This document shows positions 21,260-32,609 of a DNA stretch of 64,000 bases, one piece after another. The notes below the pieces were generated by a model, which saw only the letters and a list, made by a program, of their open reading frames with translations, was not told the DNA's origin and ran no database searches. Source of the DNA: Carnegiea gigantea. Lineage: Eukaryota > Streptophyta > Magnoliopsida > Caryophyllales > Cactaceae. Location of the stretch: contig JAKOGI010001572.1 in assembly GCA_029747015.1 (NCBI GenBank), forward strand, positions 1 through 64,000. The letters are read 5' to 3'. How positions within the stretch are numbered: the first letter of the stretch is position 1; every line of letters begins with the position of its first letter. A program made the translations under genes and the position numbers.

Positions 21260-22442
21260 GTGTGAGAAGGAGATTCTTAATTAAGGAGGGACATTACAAA
21301 GAAGTTGGAGATCAGGCTGAACATCGAAAGATTCAAGCATCTTCAACCTGGAGACTAAGCATTCTTCTACCTTTTCCTACTCTTCTTTCATTAGATTTCT
21401 TTCTTTGTTTGTGATGAGAGTTCAGTTATCCACTTCAATAATGAGTGAATACTTTTCTAGAATCTAGAAATTTGTTAGCCATAGATGACCTTGTTTTTAG
21501 TAGTTTTTTATAAGTCCTTCAAACTTCGGTGAAGCATGTTTAATCGTATTCTAACACTTTAAAACTTTCAAGTGTACTAGCCATTTACTTGATTATCTTA
21601 GATCTTGAATGAAGTACCAAAAGATTAAATTCAATATCGGGATACCAGAATTGAACTTGTTTGTGTAAATTCTAGAGATGATTTGCCATCCGAGATAGCT
21701 TCTTTGATAATCTCCATGCTTGAGGAGTTTATAGTAATTGAGAACCATAAAAATAAATGCTTGCTTATTTCTAAATACTTCACTTAGAGTTGACACATAG
21801 CAGTCATAAATTAGATTATCGCTCTTTGAACTAAATCAAGTTATTGCACCATTTAGTGAATCACTAGTATTTGTTTTTCTTTTTTTTGGGGGGTCTGAAT
21901 TCACGTATTTATCTATCTTATATTATTTTTTTAATATTTTCATGGGATTTCATATGAGGTCCAATATGGTCGTCTCTTTGGAAAAAGAAGCAAATATTAT
22001 CGTTATTAAATATTTTATGATTAGCAACTATTTACATCTTCCTGTAAGCTTAGGCAGTAGGGACAAATACCTCTATTAGCAATTGATATGTACGTTAGAC
22101 AACTTGCTTTATATAAACTATCTGGACAATATTAAAAAACCAAAAAATATAAAGAACCAAGAGAATATTAGGGATGAGATCAACTTTGGTAAGAAAAATT
22201 ATCTGTAGAAGAGAATAATTTAACCTCTCTAAGTTTTATGTATAACATCTTTATCATATGTTACAATCATGAGTATGGCCTTCACTTGCTCTTAATTATT
22301 TTAAGAGTTTCTTCTATACCCATTATATTATTTAAAAAAACTATAAACCTATGGAGATCTATAATATCTTAATCATGTAATATATGTAATAAATCATAAA
22401 AAAAGCTATATCAGAATTAAACATGTTTGTGCATCAAAAACC
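21260..22442. other. Non-coding stretch
   Basis: No supported gene or structured repeat. AT-rich with short homopolymers. Confidence 0.5.
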
Positions 22443-22450
22443 TACATTTA

Positions 22451-22760
22451 GGCCATGTTCTTTTCATTGGTAAATCCAAATTTACCAATCTCTACCAACT
22501 TCAACCTGCATCAACCTATTTCAACTTACTTCATGAACTTTGATATACTTCAACCCACTTCAACCCAATTTAATCAACTTTAACTCACTTTCTATTATTT
22601 TAACCAACTTCTACCCATCACAAAAAAAAAAAAAAAAAAAAAATTCAACTCATTTCAACTAACTTCAACCCACTTCAATCAATTTCAAGCCATTTCAAGC
22701 CATTTCAATCAACTTCATCTATTTACCAGTCCATATTTACCAACGAAGAGAACATGCCCC
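22451..22760. mobile_element. hAT-type MITE, 310 bp
   Basis: Left end GGCCATGTTCTTTTCATTGG and right end (reverse complement) GGGGCATGTTCTCTTCGTTGG, both continuing GTAAAT, form terminal inverted repeats of about 25 bp with a few mismatches. Flanks TACATTTA (22443-22450) and TACACTTA (22761-22768) are an 8-bp target duplication with one mismatch, the size made by hAT transposases. The interior is an irregular array of a (T)TTCAACY unit broken by a poly-A run of about 23. It has no ORF, so it would need a transposase in trans. Confidence 0.8.
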
Positions 22761-23121
22761 TACACTTATAAATAAGTTTTATTGATTATTAAAATTTTTA
22801 AAAATAAAAACTTTAAGTAGTGAGAACAACTAAAATGGAAAAAGATGAGATCGAGATTAAAAAGTAACAATGGAGAGAATAAAAGGCTAATATTTATGGC
22901 TACTAGATTTTAATATGCGATAATATTTTATTACATCTTGAATGTCATATTCTTTTTAATGTAAATAATATAAAAGCCATGTATTATAATAACAAATTTA
23001 CACAAAAAAAGCGCCGTGCTATTAGATTTTTGTGCTATTCAGCAGCAATTTTCATTACTATTCCAATGAACTAGTCTGGACCTGTGCTTTACACGATGCA
23101 TGTTAAAATAGACACTTTGAA

Positions 23122-23191
23122 TGTGTGTGTGTGTGTCTCTCTGTGTGTGTGTGTGTGTATATATCTATACACCTATATGTGTGTGTGTTTG
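23122..23191. repeat. GT microsatellite, interrupted
   Basis: Two GT runs separated by CTCTCT, then a TATA patch and a third short GT run. Confidence 0.9.
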
Positions 23192-24051
23192 CATGCGCGT
23201 AGGCGAAATAATAGAGGAATGTTTATTGTAGACAAAGTTAATATACAATTTAGAAAAGAAAACTCAAATTTATTGCAAAATATGAATAGATAGTAATTTC
23301 TCCATAATACCCATTGACAATATATAATAGTGTATAGACAGCAAATTCTCCATAATACTGAAAAATAATTTGATAACATTGATTGTATCTATACTATTAT
23401 CAATTAAAATAATACAGCTAAAGTCATTAATTTATTGAAAAATATTTAAGTGATTAAGACCTTTACATAAAATAATATGATAGTTACTTACTAATCAATA
23501 ATTATCACTTAAGCTATTTTTATTACTACTAATACATAGCAAATTTATTTTGATTAAGTATATAACATTGATTAGTAAATGCATTGATAGGGTCCTTTCT
23601 TCGAATAGGGTCCCTTTGAGCAGAGGAGGTTAAATTGATCATCATAAATGACTTTGTATTATACATATATATAATAGTAAATATTATTCGTCAATAATTA
23701 GTTACCTCCTGTGCTTATTAATCAATGTATTTTTATAGTGAAAGGTTTTAATGTAGGCATTATTACTATATAATCAATTAAAGATAAAATCAAAAAGGTT
23801 AAAAAATGACATAATTGTGAAAGTATATAAATTGAGAGATAGTTCGTTGTTCACAAAGTATAGATGGACCAAGATCGAGAAATGTACAATCAACTTTAAA
23901 AAATGATTTAGTTTGTGGATCCACTCTTAAAATAATGCAAATTTTATTTCAGCATATAATATTTTGGTAAGGTTGCAGTTATTTAAGTGTGCATTGATAA
24001 AATAAATTTTACTATCAAATAAGAGGGACCCACAACCTTGCTAATATAATA

Positions 24052-24172
24052 CATGTATTATTTTAAGAGGAATTATTTTTTTGGTTAGTTTGAAGCGATT
24101 GGAAACAAACATTAAAGCGTATAAAATATTGTCTTAATGAGTTTACTATTCCTAATTTAAGAATACTATATT
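24052..24172. repeat. Dispersed repeat, copy 1
   Basis: About 120 bp starting TATTATTTTAAGAGGAA and ending TTTAAGAATACTATATT. Shared with 24928-25050; the middle contains GATTGGAAACAAA and CTTAATGAGTTTA in both copies. Confidence 0.75.
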
Positions 24173-24927
24173 ATTTTTACTATATAATCAATATTTCATA
24201 CGATTATCTTTATAAGTTTAGTGTACAGTACTTAAGTGATTAATAGGGTACCTTTACATAAAATAAATGTATTTGTACCCAAATTGATAAATGCTACTAA
24301 CTATTTGATACCTGTACTAATAAATTTGTATTTACTATTATATGGATTTTGACAACAATAGTGAAATAACTTTGCACTATCCAAACTACTGTATCGTCTT
24401 TTCAAGCAGAGGAAAGCTAAATGTGTAGAAAAACAAATTAACCCTAAAAAGAATATAAAATTAAAAGTTGGTTTAAAATTTTCTAATTTTTTCTTTCTCA
24501 CATTGTTGTGGACAATTCGTACATAGAACAGAATTAATGATATGAAAGTGTATCTATGGGATCAATGAAGACGTCGTCATTATTGTATTTTGATCCATAT
24601 AAATTACAAAAATATAAAAAGAAAACTGAATGCAAGAAAAATGTAAACATCCTAGCAAGAAGATGAAAGAGGGGATCAAGATAAATTTTTCTAAATCAAC
24701 CTAGATTAATGCAAACCTCTTTCTTATTGTATATTGATCCTTAAAAATTGAAGAAGATTAAATCGAAGCACAATAGACAACGTACAAAAACAAAATAATA
24801 TAACTGGAAACGAAGTCGTACTTCAAGAAGATCAATATTGCAAACCTCAATCAATGCTTGCTTGGATAGTAAATTTGTCGGCTTAAACACATAGTAATAA
24901 TGGTTTCAATAATATTGCTAAAACAAT

Positions 24928-25050
24928 GCATATATTATTTTAAGATGAAGAATTTTTTTGATAAGTTTACAGTGATTGGAAACAAAAACTAAGGCGTACA
25001 AAATATTATCTTAATGAGTTTAGTATTTCCTGATTTAAGAATACTATATT
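24928..25050. repeat. Dispersed repeat, copy 2
   Basis: Same order of blocks as copy 1 with about 85% identity by eye, direct orientation, about 876 bp apart. Could be short LTRs of a non-coding element, but no primer site is visible after copy 1. Confidence 0.75.
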
Positions 25051-25098
25051 GCTAAGACAAATGTAAGAACAAAAGGCCTGTTAAGAAACTAAAATAAT

Positions 25099-25156
25099 GC
25101 ATCTATTATTTTAAGAGGAATACTTTTTGGTAATTATATTTTAAGAATACTATATT
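25099..25156. repeat. Dispersed repeat, internally deleted copy 3
   Basis: Keeps the two ends of the repeat (CTATTATTTTAAGAGGAA and TTTTAAGAATACTATATT) but lacks the middle 60 bp. Confidence 0.65.
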
Positions 25157-25899
25157 TAAAGAATGCAATGATTCTCATTCTTATTCTTATTTCCTTTTAG
25201 TGTTTCTATAATTAATGTTTATATTTTCTTGTTAATTATTTTTCTCTTCCTTTCATCAAAACTGATTAATTTAATATGAACGGATGTGATTCAGAGTGAC
25301 AATTAATCTTATGGCCCAAAAGTTCTGATTTTTGACAATGCAAGAAAAATCCACGTCATCACAACGTTGCTTTTATATAATAGTATCGATAGTGAGACTA
25401 AGATGGATTCGTCAAAACTATAGTTAGTCATAACATAATGATACGTTTCGACCTTGTGTTTTCCTTGTGTTTACACTAATGTAGCTCCGTTTGTTTGACT
25501 TTAGGTTTGGGAAAAACTCTTTCTCTCTCTTCATTATTCTCCCTCCTCCCTCTGTGGCTTCATCTTCCTTTATGGTCCTCCTCTCTATCTTTCTTGTGTT
25601 GGCTTTGTTTACTAATATTTCGGTTTGAGCTCTCACACGATCTTGCTCTCTATCACTTGATGACCCGAAATGGGATAGTAGTGCGTAAAGTGTACCGCTA
25701 CAAGCCAATTTTAAAAAGGTTGTTTGAGGTCCTTCTTTATCTCAAACGATGTCTATATCAGAGATTGGAATGTGAATGGGAAAACTCTCTACACTTACTC
25801 ATATATTTGGATTTTCATTGAACATTTTAAAGTGTACGTTTTTATCTTTATTTGAAAAGTTTATGATTCTATCCTATATTAGGGTTTCGAAATTAAAGG

Positions 25900-26039
25900 C
25901 TAACTGGAAGGATTTAATCTCTGCTTTGCCATAATAGAGTAACTGTAAGGTAAGAAAGAGAGATGTAGGAGGCAAAGGCATCATTGGAGGAGCATATGAA
26001 TTATCTGATGGCAATTTTTGTCCAGAAGTTTTCCATCAA
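25900..26039 (-). pseudogene. Unknown exon-like sequence, downstream half, cut by gypsy element
   Basis: Minus-strand continuation of the frame at 33683-33991 once the gypsy element and one copy of its target duplication are removed. This half reads WKTSGQKLPSDNSYAPPMMP, then a Leu/Thr-rich segment, and stays open to about 25880. Several stop codons around the junction are TGA or TAG where Trp or Gln would fit. Family not recognised. Confidence 0.4.
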
Positions 26040-26044
26040 GCTTT
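26040..26044. repeat. Target site duplication GCTTT, left
   Basis: Identical to 33678-33682, flanking the complete gypsy element. Confidence 0.92.
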
Positions 26045-27834
26045 TGAAGCGGATCTAGAAGAAGAAATCCATTTGGCCAAATAAAGGCATAATTATCCAA
26101 GTGAAGACCCAATAGAATGAACATCTCAAGAACACTCAAATGGAGGAAATCCCAAATCAAGAGAAAAACTCTTTGATTCTTGCAAGAACACCAAGATAAA
26201 TAACCCACCAATTAATCTCCTAAAGCCTAAGCACCAAGGATTAATATAAAGAGATGACTCTTAATCACCACTCTAATAAGAGATAAAGATTAAGACATTT
26301 TGAAAGAGAAAATGACTTCTATCCTTTTCATTTATTCATAATCATCAAAGTTGAATGTAATACAAGAGATGAGGAATTAAATAGCAAGATACCCCCTCCC
26401 CTAAGCTTAGTAGTAGCCAGTAGCATTAAAGGATTTTATCTAATGAAATATAAGCCAATTGTACAATTAAGGGGAACCACTAGGAGATATTGGTGTGCTA
26501 GAATTTGGCTGCGCATTCCTTCTCATTGGTGATGTCATTCATGTTAGAAGATAAACCTATTCCTGAGCCTTCAACCATCAGCTTAAACTTTTGGTTGAGA
26601 TGGTTCTTAAATATGATATCAGAGTCTTTCTGAGCGAGAGGTCTTGAGTTTCAATCTCAGCAGCCCTCATGTTGATTTATTGCGCAAGGTAGGGGGAACC
26701 ATTGCATATTAAATTTTTTATAACAATTGGGCCTTAAATAAACGAGTCATGCATATAAGCTCAAATGAGGTTACATCCCAAAACTAATTGGCAATGGGTG
26801 CAGTAACTCACAAGTTTATATACATACTTAAGCCCTTTAATTTTCTCAATGGGGGACAACACCCATTTTCATACTCTAACACTCCCCCTCATGTGTGGGC
26901 TACAACAAGGTCCAACACATGCACACAATTTTTACTCAAATGGGGATGATGGCAAGTCAAGATGGAGCAACCCGCTCTGATACCATGTTCAAGAACCAAT
27001 TCAATCAAAAACTTAAACTGATGGTTGAAGGCCCAGGATTATGTTTATACTCTAGCACACCCCCTCACGCGAATATCCTTTGGGCTTGAAGCGTGGATGC
27101 TGTAAAGGCCTCCTCTACATTGTGCAATAAATCAATGTGGGGGCTGCTGAGATTCGAACTTGAGACCTCTCACTCAGAAAGGCTCCGATACCATGTTTAA
27201 GAATCAACTCAACCAAAAGCTTAAGCTAATGGTTGAAGGCCCAGAAATATGTTTATACTCTAACAATTCACCAATCCAAATGAAGGAGATTAAGATAGGG
27301 ATTTTTATGGGAGCCTTCTAGAAGAGTCTATCAGCTACCCACCAAGTTTAGACCCTTAATTCTCCCATTTGATGACCCAAATAAATCTTTGAATAAAAAT
27401 GTGCACCTCCAAACCTGCACTGACCATGGCTCGGTTAAAACACCATAACTTACTTGATTCTTAGAATTTAATGATGATCGTGGGCTTGTTAAGAAATAGA
27501 CATCCGGAGCTATGCAACCATGCAAAATTCACCCAAAACGGATGCTATTTACCAGTGAAAAATGAGCTAGAAGTTAGGCTGTACATTTTGCCCAGAACAA
27601 GGAATAAAGTAAAATAACGTGACTTAGAGATAAAATAGCTAGGCTCCGTATTTAGGCTACTAGGTTCAATGCTACCTTTCCTAAGCTTACTTTAGGGCTC
27701 CTCAAGGCTCCCAAACTGATAAGGACTTAGGAGAGCCAAGTACTTGGGTACCACCTTCATAGGTTACTATGGGCCTAAGTTGAATCCAATCCTTGATGTT
27801 GATGAGATTAGCCTTCATGGTTTGCTTCGCATCA
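26045..27834 (-). repeat. 3' LTR of gypsy element, interrupted
   Basis: Aligns with the LTR at 32610-33677 from end to end, except for a 724-bp insertion (26542-27265) plus its 5-bp duplication. Without it the LTR is about 1.06 kb. Confidence 0.9.
26542..27265. mobile_element. Tandem and inverted TRIM-like cluster inside the gypsy LTR
   Basis: Bounded by ATTCA at 26537-26541 and 27266-27270, while the other gypsy LTR has a single uninterrupted site (near 33100). Inside are very short LTR-like units beginning TGTTAGAGTATAAAC, ending about 75 bp later in front of TGGTATCAGAGC. On the minus strand one starts at 27265 and a second near 27058, with an interior of about 130 bp ending in GTGAGGGGG. 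A third related start lies near 26883, again after TGAGGGGGAG. The left end (26542) carries the same unit in plus orientation, so the ends form inverted repeats of about 150 bp. No coding capacity. Confidence 0.8.
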
Positions 27835-27847
27835 ACCTTCCCTCCTT
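27835..27847 (-). other. Polypurine tract of gypsy element
   Basis: Minus strand AAGGAGGGAAGGT directly before the 3' LTR start TGATGC. Confidence 0.8.
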
Positions 27848-27859
27848 AAAGAGGATTTG

Positions 27860-28860
27860 CCCTTAAATCTCCCATGTGCTCATCTTCATCCTTAATGTAG
27901 GGAGTGAGGTCTCCAACATCAAAACTGGTGGAGATGTTCATGTCACCCGAAAGCTCTACCTTGTAGGCATTGTCTCCCGCTCTTTGCACAATCTTTTAGG
28001 GGCCATCTCCCCTTGCCATGAGCTTGTTTTTCCTCCTTGAAGGAAACCTCTCCTTTCTCAAATGTAGCCATACAAGATCTTCCAGTTTAAACTTAAGATG
28101 AGTTTGATTCTTGTTGGCCTTGGCCTTATATTGCTTATTTACCTTCTCAATTTGAGCTCTCACTTACTCATGTAGTTTCTTTATAGCTTTAACCCTTTTC
28201 TCGGCTTCAAAGCTCACTTTGGACTCTTGAGGAATGGGAATAAGATCAATAGAAGTGAGAGGGTTAAGGCCATAGCATACTTCAAAGGGTGAATGAGAAG
28301 TAGCATAGGATGGAGTCCGGTTATAAGCAAATTTTGCATGGGGACGCCTGGTGTCCCATTCTCTTAAGCTCTTACTCACCATACCTCTCAACAAGGTAGT
28401 GAATGTGTGGCTGGTCACTTCCATTTGCCCATCGGTTTGGGGGTGGCAAGTGATACTAAAAAGTAAGTTAGTCCCCACTAGCCTCTATAGACTTCTCCAA
28501 AAGTATGATAAGAACTTAGTATCTCTATCTAATACAATAGTCCCTGGGATCTCATGAAGCCTCATAATTTCTTGTAAGAAGAAATTCACAACATATATAG
28601 CACCACCACACTTGTGGCAAACAACGAAATGTGCCATCTTGAAGAACCGATCAACAACTACCATGATGGCATCCTTCCCTTGAGGGGTTCGTGGAAAGGC
28701 TACTATGCAGTCCATACTAAGGTCATCCCAAGGCCTTAAAGGAACTAGAAGAAGGGTGTAAAGGCCTTAGTGGAAGTAACTCTTGGCCATATGACAAATG
28801 GGACACCTTGAAATTACCTTGTGGACATCCCCACCTATCTTCGGCTAATAGAAGTACTCC
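27860..28860 (-). pseudogene. Gypsy integrase, broken
   Basis: The zinc-finger part is near 28780-28860, the core at 28485-28715 ([20 protein letters not shown]...; catalytic Asp in the MDC strand and in LDRDTKF) and continues at 28164-28478 (HPQTDGQMEV with the third acidic residue Glu). The C-terminal RKERFPSRRK and DNAYKVELSGD segments end near 27900. Stops split the core after WRSL (28485) and before the C-terminal domain (near 28164). The DDE residues themselves look retained. Confidence 0.85.
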
Positions 28861-29079
28861 TTGAGGATCTCAACGGTCTTATTGATACAAAAATGCCTGG
28901 CTAAGGCTTCTCCATGAGCCTCCTTGATAATCAAGTCCCTTCGAGGGCTCTTGGGGATGCATAACTTGTTTCCCTTAAAGAGGAAACCTTCTTATAAGGT
29001 ATAGGTGCCATAGTTGGAGGGATCTTCAACCATCATCTTGAAGTCTTCATCCTCTATGTACAAGGTCTTGATGGAATGA

Positions 29080-29668
29080 AAGCCAAAAACCTTAGCCTCT
29101 AGGACCTATAGAAGAGCATACCTCTATGATAAGGCATCAGCAACTACATTCTCTTTCCCACTCTTATGCTTGCAAGAGAAAGTGAAGATTGAAGGAATTT
29201 AACCCACTTAGCATGCCTTGTATTTAACTTATGTTGGCCATTGATGAAAGAGAAAGTCTTATGATCCAAATGGAATACAAAAGGTTTGGGCTTGAGGTAA
29301 TGATTCTAATACTCCAAACCCCTAACAATGGCATAGAACTTCTTATCATAAGTGGAGTAGTTAAGTCTTGAACCACAACTTCTCACTAAAGTAGGCAAGA
29401 GGACGCTTGGCTTGAGTGAGAACCGCACCAATTCCAACTCCACTAGCATCACATTCAACTTCAAAAAGAAGCTCAAATTTGGGTGGGGCCAAGATAGGGG
29501 CCAAACAAAGTAGGGCCAAGATCGGGGCCGAACAAAGCCTCCCTTGATGGACTCAAAGGCTCTTTGGGCAGCTTTTGTCCACCCAAAGGTACCCTTCTTC
29601 ATGCACTCGATCAAAGGAGCCATAATGGAGCTAAAATCCTTGATGAACCGGTGATAGAAAGAAGTCAA
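29080..29668 (-). pseudogene. Gypsy RT connection and RNase H, broken
   Basis: Starts with [17 protein letters not shown] and [13 protein letters not shown], the thumb/connection signature, and later reads [18 protein letters not shown] from RNase H. Between them the frame is lost at a 27-bp near-perfect tandem duplication (29491-29545) that falls where the first RNase H Asp should be. Confidence 0.8.
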
Positions 29669-29669
29669 C

Positions 29670-30376
29670 CCATGAAAGCTATGGACTTCCGTGATGGTTG
29701 TAAGAATGGCCCAACTCTTGATAGCCTCAACCTTAGTTTCATCAACTTGGATTCCTTCACTGGAGACAACATATCCAAGGAAGACAACTTAAGGAGTAAA
29801 GAGCTCACACTTATCAAGTTTAGCATAAAGAGCTTGTTGCCTCAAGACTTGGAACACTTGAGTGAGGTGTTCCATATGAGATGCCTCATCTTGGCTATAC
29901 ACGAATATATCATCAAAGGATACCATAACAAACTTACCAATAAATGACTTTAAGACTTAATTCATGAGCCTCATGAAGGTACTCGGGGTATTAGAAAGAC
30001 CAAAGGGCATCACCAGCTATTCACATAACCCATATTTAGTCTTAAAGGTCGTTTTCCACTCATCTCCTTCTTTCATTCAGATTTAATGATAACCACTCCG
30101 AAGGTCACTCTTGGAAAAGACCTTGGCCCTATGCAACTGATCAAGCATGTCATCCAATTGTGGAATAGAGGACCAGTACTTGATGGTGATATTGTTGATG
30201 GCTCTAGAATCTATACACATATGCCATGTACCATCCTTCGTAGGTACCAAAAGAGCGGGAACCGAGCAAGGACTCAAATTTTCCTGAAGGTACCCATGAT
30301 TAAGCAACTCTTGGACTTATCTTTAGAACTCTTTTGGCTCATTAGAATTACACCTATAAGTCGACTTGTTGGATAA
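29670..30376 (-). pseudogene. Gypsy reverse transcriptase, broken
   Basis: The N-terminal fingers read [20 protein letters not shown] and [14 protein letters not shown]; the motif A region is [11 protein letters not shown] with the first catalytic Asp. The frame stops at 30083, but motif C follows as SFDDIFVYS near 29920, keeping both Asp residues of the usual YFDD. Polar stops and frameshifts occur about every 200 bp. Confidence 0.85.
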
Positions 30377-30481
30377 AGGAGCGCCTAGTAGGAGATCAAT
30401 TTGGTGCTCAATTCCTCTTATCAAAGGAAGTCTCGGTGGTAGTTCATTGGGAAAAACATCCTCAAACTCTCTCAAGAGTTA

Positions 30482-30960
30482 TTAAGCAAGAGGGTGTAAG
30501 GGCTTCACTTCCTCACTAGTGTTTGATTCAACCATAAGTAAGGCAAATAAAGGCTGGCTCTTACTAATGGCTCTCTCCAACCGTGTCTCACTCATATAGA
30601 GGCTTTTCTCACTTCCCCTCCCTGGTTTAGTTTTACAGGGTTTGCGTGGTGGTACGGGGGTCAAAGTGAGGTTACGTCTCTTGTACTTAAGGGTATAGGT
30701 GTTGGCATGCCCATCATGCATCACATGATTATCAAATAACCAAGGTCGCCTAAGTAATATATGACAAGCATCAATAGGAAGAACATCAAAGAGATAAAGG
30801 CTTATTTAGAAACGGTTACCTCACTTCCTTGCTTGAGCCATTGAAGAGTGTAAGGAGTGGGGTGCACCTTGGTAAGAATTTATAGCTTGTCAATGAGAGT
30901 CATAGAAGCCACATTAGTGGAACTACCTCCATCGATAATAAGCTCACACACTTTACCTCT
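30482..30960 (-). pseudogene. Gypsy protease and PR-RT linker, broken
   Basis: The protease active-site strand LIIDGGSSTNVASMTLI lies near 30900-30955 (catalytic Asp present, D-G-G in place of D-S/T-G). The downstream strand ILLRRPWLF and the NHVMHDGHANTYTLKYK segment precede RT. In-frame TAG codons occur near 30870 and 30790. Confidence 0.75.
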
Positions 30961-31159
30961 AATGGTACATTAACTATAGAAGATTTGCTCTCTTTGAGTA
31001 GGTTTAAAGGGAACCTCTTTGACATGGAGGGCTCTTCGGATCACCAATAGCTCTCCAACATCCGGAGTGACTACGGTGTGATCTTCCTCTTCAAACTCTT
31101 CCACACGAGCTTCTTCCTCTAGAGCTTAGATCTCTTCCACCTCTCTAATAGAGAGGGTT

Positions 31160-32108
31160 CTTCGATTTGCATAATCTGCTTGGAAGTGTCCATAACCATG
31201 GCATTTGAAGCACTGCTTTTCCTCCAACCTCTTTGGAGGTTCACTACCCTTATCAATAGCCTTGATGGGTGTAGGGATAGTTTTACCCTTATTGTAGGAA
31301 GGAAAACTCTTAGGTGTGCTTTAGGGTCGATGAGGGGAAGGAGTTACAAAGGGCCTTCGACCCTTAAGTTATTTCTCGATCTTGATGGCTAAGTGGCAAA
31401 CATCATTGAAAGATAAGTAGGGTTGAAGTTCCACCTTCTGAGCTATGCTAGGAGAAAGTCCTTTGATGAACCTAGCGATAGTAAGCTCATTGTCTTCATT
31501 CAAACCAACTCTTATTTAAAGTTGCTCAAATTCTTGAATGTATTCCTCCACCTGGAGATTCTCTTGGCTAAGGGTGGCAATCTTGAGATAAAGCTCTTGC
31601 TTGTATGAGGGAGGTAAGAAGTTCTTCTCCGTGTGTTTCTTGAGCTTGGACCAAGTCTTGATCTTAGACTTAGTCTTATTCCATAAGGAGGCATACCTCT
31701 TTAACTTGAGAATGACCAACTTGAAGGCCTTTTATCATTGTACTCTTTGAGCTCAATGACCCTCTCAATAGCTTGCACCCAATCAATATATTTTTTCGAT
31801 TTGAGGTTACCATTAAACTCCAGTACCTCAACCTTGAGGTCACTAAGATCATCTCTAGGATGACCTGTATCGCAATTACTTCTATCCTCATGGTCCTCAT
31901 AAGAAGATGAATAGGCAATGTCAATGGTGTTCACATCAAGCTCCCTAGGTCGAGGAACTCGTCATTCGGATCCCTCAACTCGCTCTAGCTCCATGGTGAA
32001 TTTTCTCACTTGTTCTTAAAGGTTAATTATGACCTTGTCTCTCCTCATTTCACGGGTTAACTCTAGAGAGATACCACTAGGTTGAGAAGGTTTTGCATCA
32101 TTTGTCAT
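31160..32108 (-). pseudogene. Gypsy gag, broken
   Basis: ATG at 32108 on the minus strand. The capsid core spans 31512-31934 (VEVLEFNGNLKSKKYIDWVQ, then ASLWNKTKSKIKTWSKLKK), with a frame change near 31705. The zinc knuckle CFKCHGYGHFQADY (31171-31212) has Tyr (31171-31173) for the last Cys, a one-base transition. Confidence 0.8.
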
Positions 32109-32595
32109 GGTTGAAGGTAGACAAGAGAAGGAAGAAGATTAAGTGTTTGAGAAAAGGTGGCGTGGATGTGCTAGAGGAAGCACGAGCCTAAATTAGGGGG
32201 CACGGTCATGCTATGCAGTACAAGATGGTCGTGCCAGATCACTGGAGAAAAATTTTTTGGGCAACAAAGTGGCACGGTCGTGCCAGGGGGCATAGGTGAG
32301 TGTTTTGCCCTTTTTTGGAGTTTTTCAGTTGTGTTTTGGTTGGGGATTGTGTTTAGGCTATTTTGGGGGTTCTTTGTGGACTCAAAGAGGAGTTTTATGG
32401 AGAAATCAAATGTGGGTTTTTAGGGTTTTGGATTGGAAAGAAAGCATTAAAAAGTGCTTGGGCTCTTTGAGGAGAATAAAAGAAGAAGGTAGAGCAGAGA
32501 GTACTCAGATCAGAAAATAACAAAGCAAGAACTCAAACAATAAATTCTAATCACAAAGTGTGAGGATTTGATACTTACCCTTGAAAGATCCTTGT

Positions 32596-32607
32596 GTTCT
32601 GATACCA
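32596..32607 (-). other. Primer binding site of gypsy element
   Basis: TGGTATCAGAAC on the minus strand, two bases inside the 5' LTR; initiator tRNA-Met type with one or two changes. Confidence 0.85.
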
Positions 32608-32609
32608 AC

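Larger units (their letters stand above)
22769..25890. other. AT-rich stretch with dispersed repeats
   Basis: Holds the GT microsatellite at 23122-23191 and the three-copy repeat at 24052-25156. The frames near 25424-25821 are C/T-rich shadows with no support. Confidence 0.5.

Noticed and set aside
25424..25821. Opposite-strand frames of 94 and 108 codons
   Set aside because: Both come from a C/T-rich tract with low-complexity Leu/Ser or Arg/Glu composition and no motif; chance.
27190..27215. tRNA gene from the GTTCGAATCTC B-box-like word in the TRIM cluster
   Set aside because: No cloverleaf; the neighbouring GGTATCAGAGC word is a retroelement primer site and recurs in each TRIM unit.
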